A stretch of DNA of 63,635 nt from Bacteroidaceae bacterium (GTDB taxonomy: Bacteria > Bacteroidota > Bacteroidia > Bacteroidales > Bacteroidaceae), in contig JAFWXX010000025.1 in the NCBI GenBank assembly GCA_017522915.1, positions 1 through 63,635 of the forward strand, read 5' to 3'. The notes beneath the pieces were generated by a model that saw only the letters and a program-made list of their open reading frames with translations, was not told the DNA's origin and did no database searches. Of the stretch, positions 8,499 through 18,545 are shown in pieces. A program made the translations under genes and the position numbers. How positions within the stretch are numbered: position 1 is the first letter of the stretch; each line of letters starts with the position of its first letter.

Positions 8499-8582
8499 AA
8501 CAATGAATTTAAGTTAATAATAATAAAGAATTTGTGTCTTTTTGATATAATTCCCCAGGTTTTATACGGGAAATTAATGGCG

Positions 8583-8614
8583 CGAAGATACAACATTCAT
8601 GCTAAACTTTAAAA
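8583..8614 (-). promoter_or_regulatory. Promoter of the susC operon
   Basis: On the minus strand a TATCTTCG -7 box (8583-8590) lies 20 bp from TTTT at the -33 position (8611-8614). The predicted leader is about 75 bases. Confidence 0.6.
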
Positions 8615-9158
8615 TAAGTTAAGAGATTTTTTTCAACAATAGTGTTAAATTTCACCCAAAACTTTGTTTTTGCTCACTAATTGCTCATTTATGCAGCTGT
8701 TGTGCAGTTCTTGAATTTTGCTGTTTTTGCTCTGTTTTTGTGGCTTTTGGGGGAGTGTTTTTAGGTTAAATTGTTGAAATATGTAATATTAGCTATTCTT
8801 TTACAGCTGCATGCGCTTTTTGACATTTTGTTGTTAATTTGTTTTAAAACGATATCATTTGTCATATTTTAAATAAAAGGCAGTAATATTAATTTTTGTT
8901 GATATATGCGTAGAAAGGTGCTACACACTTGCTTTTAGCAATCTATTTGCTTTTTTCTGTTGTGATTCTTTGTTGAGGATTGGTGATGCCGCTGACAAAT
9001 TTCCATAAATTAGAGATTTATTATGCCAGCATTGCAGTTGAAAAGAGGTGTATGTGTTTCGTTTTGCAAGAAAAGTTGTGCAAGTATAAACCAAATGCGC
9101 GCGATGTTGTTGCAACGCGCTTATACCTTATTATATATATTATATGGAAATTCTTCCC
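8615..9158. other. AT-rich intergenic region, no gene seen
   Basis: The 660 bp between susC and tamL contain only short frames with no family resemblance. The part next to susC holds its promoter. The rest is AT-rich with T-runs and a local GCGCGC patch (9097-9104). I see no convincing terminator hairpin for tamL and no RNA I can name. A small antisense or leader RNA is possible but not shown by the sequence. Confidence 0.5.
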
Positions 9159-11477
9159 TTAGAACGGGTAGCCAATGGCGAAATGCCATGCAAAGCCGTC
9201 TCCGAACGGGTTGAGGTTGAAATATCCGCTCTTGCCGGTCTTGTAGGGAGCGTGCAGTCCTAAACCGAAATCGACACGCAAGACAAGGAACTCAAGGTCG
9301 TACCTGAAACCGAATCCGGTGTTCAAGGCCAGCTGCTTAGGGAAGGTGCTGAGCTTGAACTCCCCTCCAGGGCGATCTTCCTCCTTTTTCATGAGCCATA
9401 CGTTCCCGGCATCAACAAAGAGTGCACCATGCAGGTCCGATATAAGCCTGAAACGGTATTCGGCATTCATTTCTAATTTGAGCGTACCGGTCTCATCGAG
9501 GTACGAATAGCGGTCGTTTTCGTCAGGCTTGTAGCTGCCGGGGCCTACCGAGCGTACGGTAAAAGCACGAAGGCTGTTGGCACCTCCGACGTAGAACTGC
9601 TCGCTGTATGGTGCATATTCCGAATTGCCATAGCTGTGTATGGCTCCAATCATGATGCGTGTGGCTATATGGTGACTGTTGTTTATCTTCCAAAGTTGTC
9701 TCAGCTCGGCTGTGCCCTTTATGAACTGGGCATACGGGTTGCCCAGGATGTTCTTGTTCTTTTCACCGAATCTCTGTCCGAAAGCACTGAATGCAAGCGA
9801 TGTGACATTACCGGCCGATGTTACCGATGCTTCGAACCATGTCTTGTTGCGGTGTCTGGTACTTGCATTGTCATAAAGGAATGTGTATTGCATGGCCGGA
9901 ATGAACTGGTTGCGGAAGCTGTTGGCAATAGAGCGGTTCCCGGCTGCAATGGAGTCGAACTTGGCAGTTGTCCTCTGCAGCATGTCGTATGCAAGACGGA
10001 ACGGTGTTATCGTGTGGGTAGTGGTATTCTTTGTATATACCTTGTATGTGACTTCTCCTCCCGAACGTACCATCTTGAAGAATCCGGAACGGTTCATCTG
10101 GTTGATAAACAGACGCATGGAGGTAGAAGAGGGTACTCTTAAATGGCGGCGGTGTATTATCGGGAAAAAAAGACGCGGGAATGTCAGCGAGAGGTCGGCT
10201 CCCATCTCCCAGGAGTTGATGACTGCCGAACGCCCTTTCACATTCTTGTCTGTCTGCCATTCGTAGGATCCTTTGAGGGTAAGTTTCAATGTCTCGCCTC
10301 CTCGGAATACATTCCGCCTTGCGATGCTTATCTTGGTTCCGGGGCCAATCTGGTCGTTGCTCTTTGATGTGGCATTCAGCTCAAAAGTAAGGTCGTATGG
10401 CTTTTCAAGCTGTGCGCTTATATTCATGTCGAGTGTATCGGTGCCCTCTCTCTCCTTTATGTTGAAGCTGACACCTTTGAAAATGCCCATCTGGCTCAGA
10501 CGCTGCAGCGTGTTCTGCTGTTTCTGCTGTGAATAGAGCTCGCCTCCTCTTATCTGCATGTTGCGCAGCAATGCTCCTATACGTACAGGGAGCTTCTTAC
10601 CATAGTATATGTAGCTGAAATTGCGCCTTGTTATTGTGTCGGCCTTGGTGCGGTTTGCTCCTATACCCATGTTGCCCTCTGTTATGCGCATGCTTACATT
10701 CCCGATATACCATTGCTTGGAAACCTGCGGAGCAAGGTTCTTTACAGGCTGTACGCGTACCGATGCCTTGCCGGGGTTGTTTATGGTGTCGGCAAGATAG
10801 TTTATGTAACCTGGCTGATAGTAGTAGTAGCCGTTGTTGCGGAACAGGGTGTTGAGCCTGTTTCTCTCCTCTTCCATGGCTGCGGCGTTGAACTGTTCTC
10901 CCGAATGTATGAGCCTTTCGGCCGTAGTTGCTCTTACAAGGCTGTCGGAAACGCCATGGAAGCCCCGGTATTCGATGCTGTCGATGTAGCATGGCTTGCC
11001 GAAAGTGACTTTATAACTTACCGCAGCTTTCTTCGGGTTCTTCTTGTTTGTTATCACTTCGCTCTCTACTTTCCCGTTGAAGTAACCGTAGTACTTGAGT
11101 ATTTCGGATGCAACGTCGGCCCTCAGTTCTGGCTTTACGGTTGATATAAGCACCGGGTTCTTGGCGAATGTGTCGAACATCCATTTGCCGAACTTGCTTT
11201 TTGAGTCCTTGTATCTGTAATGCCACCAAACGCTCATGGGAAAGAACTTCAGTGTCGAGCTGCCGAATATTGAGCCGTTGGGAGCGCAGTCGAGGGCGTA
11301 TGTGACCTCTTCAATGGCTTTCTGCCCGGTCTCTCCGCCGGCATTCTCTTTCTCGCCTATGAACTCTATTTCCTTTATGCCGGTATAAAGCTGTTCGTCG
11401 GCGGGCAGGTGCTTGGTGACTGAACATGACGACAGCATTAGTGTTACGGCCAATATGCAGGTATAAAACTTATTCAT
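9159..11477 (-). CDS. tamL: TamL: lipidated BamA/TamA-family outer membrane protein
   Basis: This 772-residue protein has a lipoprotein signal (Cys at 18, LMLSSC), which is the Bacteroidota variant of TamA. POTRA-like segments cover roughly residues 30-330 (for example KIEFIGEKEN and YIDSIEYRGF). The C-terminal half is an Omp85 barrel with GGANSLRAFTVRSVGPGSY, whose VRS-G element corresponds to the VRGY/F loop, and it ends in aromatic WHFAIGYPF. With TamB it helps assemble outer membrane proteins or move lipids. Its start overlaps the end of tamB by 8 bp, so the two are translationally coupled with tamB first. Confidence 0.92.
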   Translation of the reverse strand: MNKFYTCILAVTLMLSSCSVTKHLPADEQLYTGIKEIEFIGEKENAGGETGQKAIEEVTYALDCAPNGSIFGSSTLKFFPMSVWWHYRYKDSKSKFGKWMFDTFAKNPVLISTVKPELRADVASEILKYYGYFNGKVESEVITNKKNPKKAAVSYKVTFGKPCYIDSIEYRGFHGVSDSLVRATTAERLIHSGEQFNAAAMEEERNRLNTLFRNNGYYYYQPGYINYLADTINNPGKASVRVQPVKNLAPQVSKQWYIGNVSMRITEGNMGIGANRTKADTITRRNFSYIYYGKKLPVRIGALLRNMQIRGGELYSQQKQQNTLQRLSQMGIFKGVSFNIKEREGTDTLDMNISAQLEKPYDLTFELNATSKSNDQIGPGTKISIARRNVFRGGETLKLTLKGSYEWQTDKNVKGRSAVINSWEMGADLSLTFPRLFFPIIHRRHLRVPSSTSMRLFINQMNRSGFFKMVRSGGEVTYKVYTKNTTTHTITPFRLAYDMLQRTTAKFDSIAAGNRSIANSFRNQFIPAMQYTFLYDNASTRHRNKTWFEASVTSAGNVTSLAFSAFGQRFGEKNKNILGNPYAQFIKGTAELRQLWKINNSHHIATRIMIGAIHSYGNSEYAPYSEQFYVGGANSLRAFTVRSVGPGSYKPDENDRYSYLDETGTLKLEMNAEYRFRLISDLHGALFVDAGNVWLMKKEEDRPGGEFKLSTFPKQLALNTGFGFRYDLEFLVLRVDFGLGLHAPYKTGKSGYFNLNPFGDGFAWHFAIGYPF

Positions 11478-14400
11478 CCTTATTTCCTTTCTTTTCTGTC
11501 AGGGATTCGGGTCTGTTCCCTCTTGTCTGTATGGGCCTCTCTTCCTCCTTGTTCTTCTTGCGGAATATAAGCAACTCGTTGAGGTTGTTGAACTTGCGCT
11601 TATATACATAACCGACTCCGGTCTCGATGATTTCTCCTTCGAGCAGCGATTCGTAGTTCTTGTCATAGAAGAGCCTGATGTAACGGTCGCTTTTCTCGCT
11701 TATCTTCCATTCGAGCGATACGTTGTTTATGAAACTGTCGTTGCCTTGAGGACGGTCTCCGCTGTTCACTTCTCCGCCTATCACGATGGTCATGCGGTCG
11801 TTCCAGAATCTTTTGCTGAAGCTGAAAGAGTAGTTCTTGTATGTGCCTCCGGTCTCGGCATTCTGTGCGTCGTTGATTCCTACGTTGACACTCACGCTCT
11901 TCATGGCACTGCCGGCAAGCTCGTTTATCTTGGCATCGAGGAACGAACTGAGGGCACTTGAGGCTGTCATGCCATTGCTGCCTCCAATGTATGTTCCGGT
12001 TATGAGCATTGTTACGGCATATTTGTTGAGCGTGCTTTCGTCGAGCATGTTGAGCTGGTCCTGAACCATAGCATTCTCCGGTGCCGACAGGGTAAATGTC
12101 AGTCCCATATTGCTGAGCGTGTTGCTCAGCTTAACGCCTACATCGAACTCAACCGGCTGCATGCTGTTGTCGTCGAATGTGACCGATGTTATGACACGTT
12201 CTATAGCTGTTATCTCTATGTCGGGGTCGAAGATGTCGCCGCTCCATGTTACCTTGCTGCCGTCGGTGATGTTGAATGTCTTCATAGGTATCACCGGCAG
12301 GGCATATTTGAGCTGTCCCTCACTCATTGAGTATGTTCCTGTCAAGCCTATCCCTGCTTCACTGGTGTATGTCATGTGCAGGTTTCCTCCACCTCTTAAA
12401 GTAATGTAGCTGCTTCGGTTCTCATCAAAGTCGGCGTTTATTCTTGCTCCGTCCTCTATGTTAAGAGTGAGGTCTATATTGGTGTTTCCCAGGTCGATGC
12501 CTTCTTCTTGTGCCGCAACAGCTGTCGTGTCCTTGAAATTCACGAATTCCACCAGTCCGTCAAGCTCCTTGTCGCTTTCGATAGGAGCATCGAGCATTAC
12601 GTATGTTATGTTGCTCTTGCTCAGGAGCGTTGAGTTTCCGTACACTTTCATGTTGTTGAGTGTTCCGCTTATGAACGACATGAAATCTATGAATAGCCTG
12701 CCGTAGAGCATAGCTCCCCTACGGCGCGGTGCATTGATGAGCTCATAGTCTCTGGCTCTCATCCTGAGGTTCAGTGCCGGGTTGGTGATATGCGTCAAGT
12801 CGATGTTTCCGTTTATCTTGAACGGGTTGTTCCCTACTGAATAAATGTCAAAGTCCTTGAACATTATTCTGTTGTTCTCGATGCTTACATGCTCGTCGGC
12901 CATGTTCAGCTTTGTGCCGAACAGAGGCGCATCGATATATACGGAATCGAACTGCATGAATCCGTTCGTGTTGAGCTTCGACAGCTTCCCTTCGGCCGAA
13001 AGCTCGCTGTTTATGTATCCGTCGAGCTTCATTCCGGTATCTTTCAGGAATGCGTTGCTTATCGCAAGCGGGAAGCGGCTGAAGATTATGTCGCCGTGCA
13101 GGCCTGGGTCCTCGGTATCGTCAAGGTAGTTGCCGTTCATGTGTGCTACCTCTTCCTCTTCGTGGCTCAATATGACGTCAAGGTAGTGTGTGTTGTCGTT
13201 CTTAGGCAAATACACCACCTCAAGCATCTCATTGCCGATGTATGTGCCCTCGTATGCAATGCTGTCGGCCTTGATGTCGCTGCTCAGGAGTGTGCTTGTG
13301 TCATCTTGCCTGAAGTAGAGGTCGAGGTTAAGCGTGCCTGCTATGTCGGGCACGAAGGGTGCCATTGAAGTGACCTCCTTGAGATTAACATTGAAGAGTT
13401 CAAGATGGGCATTGTATCGGGCCGTGGAGTCGGGTGTGGTGAATACATGCAAGCCGGCATTCTTCTCATTCTCAAGAGTGACGTCAGCTTCAACGCTCAT
13501 GCCCTTTCCGATTCTAATGAAGTTGCCGTCATTGAAATGGAACGGGTGTTTTACAAGTATTGCTTCGGGGTTGAACCTTATGTCCAAGCCTTCGGGCTTC
13601 ATGAGTGTCATGGCACCCATCTTTATGCCAATGCTGTCGTTCTTGTCTCTATATACGATGTTCGTAGAGAGCGAATCCATGCATACATTGCCGTACAAGG
13701 CTGCAGAGAAGCTCTGCTTTTCGTTGTTGGGGTCAATGGCCGTGCTTCGTATGGCAGCAAGGTAGCCTATCTTGTTATCCTGCTGTCTTGTGAACATGCG
13801 TATGGTGTCGAGCTTCAAGCTGCTGTTGCTGAAGCCGTATAATCCGCTGTTCATGTTCAATCCTTTTATGGTATCCAGCTTGAGTTCTATGCTTGCCTTG
13901 TCGGCAGTTATGCCGTTCATGGTAAGGAAATCGGCCAGCACATTTTTCTTGCCGCATTCGAAATCGAAAGAGAGAGCGGGCAATGCCCTTTCGTAATCGT
14001 GCAGATAGTAGGGTATGACATCGGCATGGCGTGACTCCATGTACATTTTTGCGACTTTCTCCATTGCTGCAAAGAGACCGTTGTATCCGCTGTCCATGCT
14101 GCCCGATGCCTTCATGTCTCCGTTCTTGGCCTTGATATATGAGTATTCGGGGGAGGTCTTCAGGTCGAGGTCGATATCGGCCGGAGTGTAGGTCTTCTTC
14201 TCCGTTATTATTCTTATATCCTTTCCGTCGAGATTCAAGGCGTGGCTCTCTTTCATGTCGGTCGAAGCCTCAATGTCGAGTGCCATTCTTGTGTCGAGAA
14301 GAATGTCGGTCAATCCCAATCCCAACAAGTCGGCTCTTTCAACCTTGACCGATGTCTTGTTGCTTATCCCGCTTTCGCTCAATGATGTTTTTGCCTTTGC

Positions 14401-16140
14401 CTTCAATTGAAGATTGTAGTCATTGGTCGATAGGTCTATGACTGAAACGCCGTTCTCCTGGTTCGCTCTCAGGTCGATGTTCCTGATTTTGTGGCTTGCA
14501 TAATGAAGGCTGTCGAGCATTACCTCAAGGTTATATCTTGTAAACTTGTCGAATATGTCAACTCCTTCACCGTCTGCCTTTATGCTGAATGTTGCGTTCT
14601 GCAGCGGAATCTCCGGCATAAGTGCAGCGATGTTTATTCTATCGGCTGCTATGTCGGCTGTGTATATGTCGCTGTTGATGTCATATTCCGCCTTGACGAG
14701 CATCCCTGCGGCCTGGCCGGCAACTTTAAGGTCGGCCTTTGCCAATCCTGCTATATATGATGCTGTTCCGTCTATGCTGAATGTTCCGGTATTTACAGGC
14801 ATTGTATCTGTGCCGATGCTGTCGGCTGGAACGAACTCTCTGATAATCCGTCTTATGTCATCTGTCTTGCTGTCAAGGTTCAGCTTTGCCTCCAGTTTCT
14901 TCATGTCGCTCAGGTTGCGTGCATATCCGTTGGCGTGTATCGTGACAATGGACGGAACTGTAACATCTATGGTGTCGATATTCAGGTATGAGATGTTGCC
15001 TGTCACTCTCATGTCGGCAACAGCCATCTTTTCATTGAAGAGCGAGAGGGCTCCGTACTCTTCCTTTGTAAGCAATGCTCCGAGGTCTCTCTTGTCGAAT
15101 TCCAGTGATGCTTTTGCCTTAAGCTTCTCTTCTCTGCCTGCTGTAAGTGCCTTCCAGGGCAGGGTGGTAGAGAGCGATAGGCGCGAACCGTTCTTGCTTG
15201 CAAGCGAGAACTCCCGTATATCGAGCCTGGTTGTATCGGCAAAAAGAAGGGCCTTTGTCTTTGTTATCCTTATTCCTCCCGGCTGAATAAGCGTGAAATC
15301 GTGAATCTCTATTCTCGAACTGTCGGGCGTGTAAAGGATGTTCCTTGTGTCAAGTGCGATGTTGTTTGCCATTATATGGTTCAAGGGGGCTCTCTCGGCA
15401 CTTTCAATTCCTGTATCATATGACACATCGCAATTGCTTAGCTTAAGTGCGGCAATGCTGTATATCTCTTTCCTGAGGTCTATATATCCGTTCTTTATCT
15501 TTATTTTGCCGATGCCGGCACTGGCTTTTAGGGTATCTCCCGGCATGTTGACATTGAATCTGCAGTTCTCGATGTTCCCGCTGCGCAGCTTTATGAGCCA
15601 GTCAAGAGGCTTGCTGGCCTCTTCTTCTACCTCTGCGGCTGTATCGGAAAGCTCTATATTCAGGTTTGTGCTGTGGAGGTGCAACTGTCTCAAGTGCAAT
15701 AGCCCGTTGCTTAGCTCAGCATTTCTTGCCACGGCTCTGAAGAATCCTATCTCGCCGTTGATCTTCAGGTCGGGTATCAGGTCCATCGTATTCACTCTTG
15801 CCTCTTCGAGCATGAGATAGTTCATCTCTACCTCTCCGCCTATCAAAGGCCACAGCGAGATGTTTATGTCGGCTTGCCTGCTGTCGGCATATATAGTGTC
15901 GCCTTTGGATACTTTAAGTTCCTTGATGCTGAGCTTGAGGGGGAACGCAAGGCTGAACCGGCCTATCTCGACATTAAGCCCGGTGCTCTTGCTCACTTCT
16001 TCGCAGATTGTTTCTACGGCAAAACGCTGTACAGGAGGCATGTAAAGCATTATCATGAGCAACCAGAACAGGATTACCGGAATGCTCACTGCAATAAATG
16101 CTGTTTTTGCTATCTTGTATGTTATGCTCCTCTTTTTCAT
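11470..16140 (-). CDS. tamB: TamB-family inner-membrane translocation and assembly protein
   Basis: This 1556-residue protein has a single N-terminal membrane anchor (about residues 14-34) followed by a very long beta-rich repeat region. Many segments alternate hydrophobic and polar residues (for example DITNPALNLRMRARDYEL), as in the AsmA/TamB/VPS13-like lipid-channel fold. The C-terminal approximately 350 residues match the DUF490 (TamB) domain: GTLNNMKVYGNSTL, then FDPDIEITA and GMTASSALSSFLDAKINELAGSA. It spans the periplasm and docks on TamL, whose gene follows with an 8-bp overlap. The length is at the long end for the family, as is usual in Bacteroidales. Confidence 0.92.
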   Translation of the reverse strand: MKKRSITYKIAKTAFIAVSIPVILFWLLMIMLYMPPVQRFAVETICEEVSKSTGLNVEIGRFSLAFPLKLSIKELKVSKGDTIYADSRQADINISLWPLIGGEVEMNYLMLEEARVNTMDLIPDLKINGEIGFFRAVARNAELSNGLLHLRQLHLHSTNLNIELSDTAAEVEEEASKPLDWLIKLRSGNIENCRFNVNMPGDTLKASAGIGKIKIKNGYIDLRKEIYSIAALKLSNCDVSYDTGIESAERAPLNHIMANNIALDTRNILYTPDSSRIEIHDFTLIQPGGIRITKTKALLFADTTRLDIREFSLASKNGSRLSLSTTLPWKALTAGREEKLKAKASLEFDKRDLGALLTKEEYGALSLFNEKMAVADMRVTGNISYLNIDTIDVTVPSIVTIHANGYARNLSDMKKLEAKLNLDSKTDDIRRIIREFVPADSIGTDTMPVNTGTFSIDGTASYIAGLAKADLKVAGQAAGMLVKAEYDINSDIYTADIAADRINIAALMPEIPLQNATFSIKADGEGVDIFDKFTRYNLEVMLDSLHYASHKIRNIDLRANQENGVSVIDLSTNDYNLQLKAKAKTSLSESGISNKTSVKVERADLLGLGLTDILLDTRMALDIEASTDMKESHALNLDGKDIRIITEKKTYTPADIDLDLKTSPEYSYIKAKNGDMKASGSMDSGYNGLFAAMEKVAKMYMESRHADVIPYYLHDYERALPALSFDFECGKKNVLADFLTMNGITADKASIELKLDTIKGLNMNSGLYGFSNSSLKLDTIRMFTRQQDNKIGYLAAIRSTAIDPNNEKQSFSAALYGNVCMDSLSTNIVYRDKNDSIGIKMGAMTLMKPEGLDIRFNPEAILVKHPFHFNDGNFIRIGKGMSVEADVTLENEKNAGLHVFTTPDSTARYNAHLELFNVNLKEVTSMAPFVPDIAGTLNLDLYFRQDDTSTLLSSDIKADSIAYEGTYIGNEMLEVVYLPKNDNTHYLDVILSHEEEEVAHMNGNYLDDTEDPGLHGDIIFSRFPLAISNAFLKDTGMKLDGYINSELSAEGKLSKLNTNGFMQFDSVYIDAPLFGTKLNMADEHVSIENNRIMFKDFDIYSVGNNPFKINGNIDLTHITNPALNLRMRARDYELINAPRRRGAMLYGRLFIDFMSFISGTLNNMKVYGNSTLLSKSNITYVMLDAPIESDKELDGLVEFVNFKDTTAVAAQEEGIDLGNTNIDLTLNIEDGARINADFDENRSSYITLRGGGNLHMTYTSEAGIGLTGTYSMSEGQLKYALPVIPMKTFNITDGSKVTWSGDIFDPDIEITAIERVITSVTFDDNSMQPVEFDVGVKLSNTLSNMGLTFTLSAPENAMVQDQLNMLDESTLNKYAVTMLITGTYIGGSNGMTASSALSSFLDAKINELAGSAMKSVSVNVGINDAQNAETGGTYKNYSFSFSKRFWNDRMTIVIGGEVNSGDRPQGNDSFINNVSLEWKISEKSDRYIRLFYDKNYESLLEGEIIETGVGYVYKRKFNNLNELLIFRKKNKEEERPIQTRGNRPESLTEKKGNKDE

Positions 16141-16148
16141 TCAAGTTG

Positions 16149-16156
16149 CAAAGTAA
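16149..16156 (-). promoter_or_regulatory. Possible -7 box very close to the tamB start
   Basis: The minus strand reads TTACTTTG, one mismatch from TAnnTTTG, only 9-16 bp before the tamB ATG. If used, the mRNA would be almost leaderless. No TTTG is obvious at the -33 position. Confidence 0.35.
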
Positions 16157-16413
16157 CCAAAAAAATGGCTAAAAATCTATTATTTTATAATATAAGTTAC
16201 TCTTTAGATTATCGTATTTTTATTTTTTACTGAACAATGATAACAAAAACAGCGGCTAACTTTTTCCATAAGATGTGCTATATTTCTTGAAATATGCCTA
16301 TTTTTGTCCTTTGTGTCGGAACTCCGGCTGGCAGTTCTAATTTGCCATTGATGCCGCTAAGGTCCGGCTGAAGATTTTGTTTTGAATTTGTATTAAGAAA
16401 AAAATATACATAT

Positions 16414-17310
16414 ATGAAGCGATTTCCAATCTTGTTGATGGCTGCATGTACCCTTATGCTCGTTTCGTGCGGAGGCGGTGAGGCCAAGAAAAAGGAGAGT
16501 GGCAGCAATGCGTCGGTTATAAAGGAACTTAATGTGAACAGTCCCGATGCCGACCAGTATCTTCTTGTAAGGACCAATCATGGTGACTTCAAGATAAAGC
16601 TTTATCGTGAAACACCGGGCCATCGCAAGAACTTCGTAAATCTTGTAATGAATGGCTTTTATGACGGGCAGCTCTTCTACAGAGTGAAAAAAGACCTTCT
16701 CATACAAACGGGTGACTATACATCAAAGACCAAGCCCGATGCTGCTGACCTGGGCGTTACGGATGTGGAGTTTACGGTGCCTTCGGAAATTGACCCTTCC
16801 AAGCGTTATCATAAGCGTGGAGCTATAGCTGCAGCAAGCTTCAATAAAGGTGATTACTCCTCCGGAGCCCATTTCTACATCGTTACAGGCAAGGCTGCAA
16901 AGGAGAATGAACTGGAACTGAGCGAGCGCGATATAAACAAGGAGCTTGTAAACAAGAAGTTCCACGAGATTCAGATTCCTTACCGTCAGGAGATACATCG
17001 TCTGAACAATGCGGCAAAGCACGATGCAAAGAAGCAGCAGGAACTCAACAGGCTTGTGAGTCGTCTGATGAACGAGGCACGTGCCGAGGTAAAGAAGAAC
17101 GAGTTCTCCTATTCTGCAGCTCAGCGCAAGGAGTACAAGACTACCGGTGGCCTGCCGCATCTTGATGCCCATTACACCGTCTTCGGAGAGGTTGTCGAGG
17201 GTATGGATGTTGTGGAGAAGATTTCGATGGTGGATGCTACATCAAAAGGTCGTCCGCGTAATCATGTAATCATAGAGAAGATAACCTTGCTTGAGGATGG
17301 TGGTAAATAG
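16414..17310 (+). CDS. Lipoprotein cyclophilin-type peptidyl-prolyl isomerase with helical insertion
   Basis: This 298-residue lipoprotein has a signal with Cys at 19 (LMLVSC), so the mature protein is membrane-attached and outside the cytoplasm. Cyclophilin motifs are NHGDFKIKLYRETPGHRKNF, FYDGQLFYRV (about 88-97, with the catalytic Arg), LIQTGD, and GAHFYIV, which stands where most cyclophilins have GSQFFI. A charged helical insertion of about 70 residues (roughly 168-240, rich in K, E and N) splits the fold before GGLPHLDAHYTVFGEV. The role is folding of envelope proteins. The M16 peptidase gene overlaps its end by 14 bp. Confidence 0.9.
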   Translation: MKRFPILLMAACTLMLVSCGGGEAKKKESGSNASVIKELNVNSPDADQYLLVRTNHGDFKIKLYRETPGHRKNFVNLVMNGFYDGQLFYRVKKDLLIQTGDYTSKTKPDAADLGVTDVEFTVPSEIDPSKRYHKRGAIAAASFNKGDYSSGAHFYIVTGKAAKENELELSERDINKELVNKKFHEIQIPYRQEIHRLNNAAKHDAKKQQELNRLVSRLMNEARAEVKKNEFSYSAAQRKEYKTTGGLPHLDAHYTVFGEVVEGMDVVEKISMVDATSKGRPRNHVIIEKITLLEDGGK

Positions 17311-18532
17311 GAAAATTCTTGACAACGGTCTGCGTGTTCTGCATCACAGGGTCGAGGGGATGCAGATGGTTTACGTGAACATAGTATATGGTGTGGGAGC
17401 CCGTAACGAGAGCTATGAGCATACGGGGCTGGCGCATCTGCTTGAGCATCTCATGTTCGAGGGTACTAAGGCTGTCCCTTCGTTCGACGAGCCTCTCGAA
17501 AGTGCCGGAGGCGAGAATAATGCATACACAACAAACGATGTGACAAGCTATTATATTGCACTTCCCAAGCATAATGCCGAACTGGCATTCTGGATGGAGA
17601 GTGACCGCATGTGCAACATTACGTTCGGGAAGAAGAAGATTGATGTACAGCGTCAGGTGGTTATGGAGGAGTTCAAGCAGACAAAACTCAACCGCCCGTA
17701 CGGTGATGCAAGCCTTATCCTGCGCAGCATGGCATATAAGGTGCATCCTTACCGCTGGTCAACGATAGGACGGAAACTGTGCCATATCTCCGATGTCCCT
17801 GTCAAGGTTATAAAGGATTTCTACAAAACATATTATGCTCCCGACAATGCAGTGCTTTCCGTTGTGGGCGACATCTCTTTTGAGCAGGTGGTGGAGTGGA
17901 GCAGCAAGTGGTTCGCTTCCATTCCTGCTAAGGGTGTAAGGCCGCAATCTCTGCCGGTCGAACCGCGCCAGGTACGAGCCAGGCGCAGGACTGTATATCG
18001 CAATGTTCCGGAAAATGCTCTTTATATGGGCTTCCACATGGGCAGCAGGCTCGGCGACAGCTACTATCCGTGCGATGTGATATCCGATATCCTTTCCAAT
18101 GGATATTCGGGCCGTTTTATGGCTCGTCTGGTAAAGGAGAAGAAGCTCTTTTCACGTATAGACGCATTTATCTCCGGCTGCGAAGACCCCGGTATGTTCT
18201 GGATATACACACGTGTGCCCGATGGGGTGGCTGTCGAGGATGCAGAAACAGCAATATGGCACGAACTGGAGTTGCTCAAGAATGAGATTGTGCCGGAAGA
18301 TGAACTGGAAAAGGTCCGCAACCGTTTCGAATCGGAATACACGTTCCGCAATATCGGCGGCGAGAATCTTTGCAACAATCTTGCCCTTGCCGAACTGCGC
18401 GGTTCGCTCGACTCGCATCTGCTTGAACCGGCGAGATATCGTGCCGTTACTGCATGTGATGTCATGTCTGCCGCAAAAGAACTTTTCCGAAAGGGGAACA
18501 GTACAGTGCTCTACTATCTTAAAAGGGGATAG
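17297..18532 (+). CDS. M16 (pitrilysin) family zinc peptidase
   Basis: This 411-residue peptidase has the inverted zinc motif HLLEH (His47, Glu50, His51), followed by GGENNAYTTNDVTSYY and a third-ligand Glu in VMEE (about 124). The C-terminal half is the non-catalytic M16C domain. There is no signal peptide. The frame also allows TTG at 17291, but ATG 17297 is preferred. The start lies inside the end of the cyclophilin gene, so the two are co-translated. About 410 residues matches the single-subunit form of the family, which often works as a homodimer or with a partner. Confidence 0.9.
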   Translation: MVVNRKILDNGLRVLHHRVEGMQMVYVNIVYGVGARNESYEHTGLAHLLEHLMFEGTKAVPSFDEPLESAGGENNAYTTNDVTSYYIALPKHNAELAFWMESDRMCNITFGKKKIDVQRQVVMEEFKQTKLNRPYGDASLILRSMAYKVHPYRWSTIGRKLCHISDVPVKVIKDFYKTYYAPDNAVLSVVGDISFEQVVEWSSKWFASIPAKGVRPQSLPVEPRQVRARRRTVYRNVPENALYMGFHMGSRLGDSYYPCDVISDILSNGYSGRFMARLVKEKKLFSRIDAFISGCEDPGMFWIYTRVPDGVAVEDAETAIWHELELLKNEIVPEDELEKVRNRFESEYTFRNIGGENLCNNLALAELRGSLDSHLLEPARYRAVTACDVMSAAKELFRKGNSTVLYYLKRG

Positions 18533-18545
18533 ATACCGAGCTTTC

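Noticed and set aside
8921..9115. 64-residue minus-strand frame in the susC-tamL gap
   Set aside because: No similarity, no -7 box, no codon bias; it looks like chance in AT-rich DNA.
14546..15286. 246-residue plus-strand frame antisense to tamB
   Set aside because: It lies wholly inside tamB in the opposite strand, has Ser/Met-rich composition typical of a shadow frame and no initiation context.
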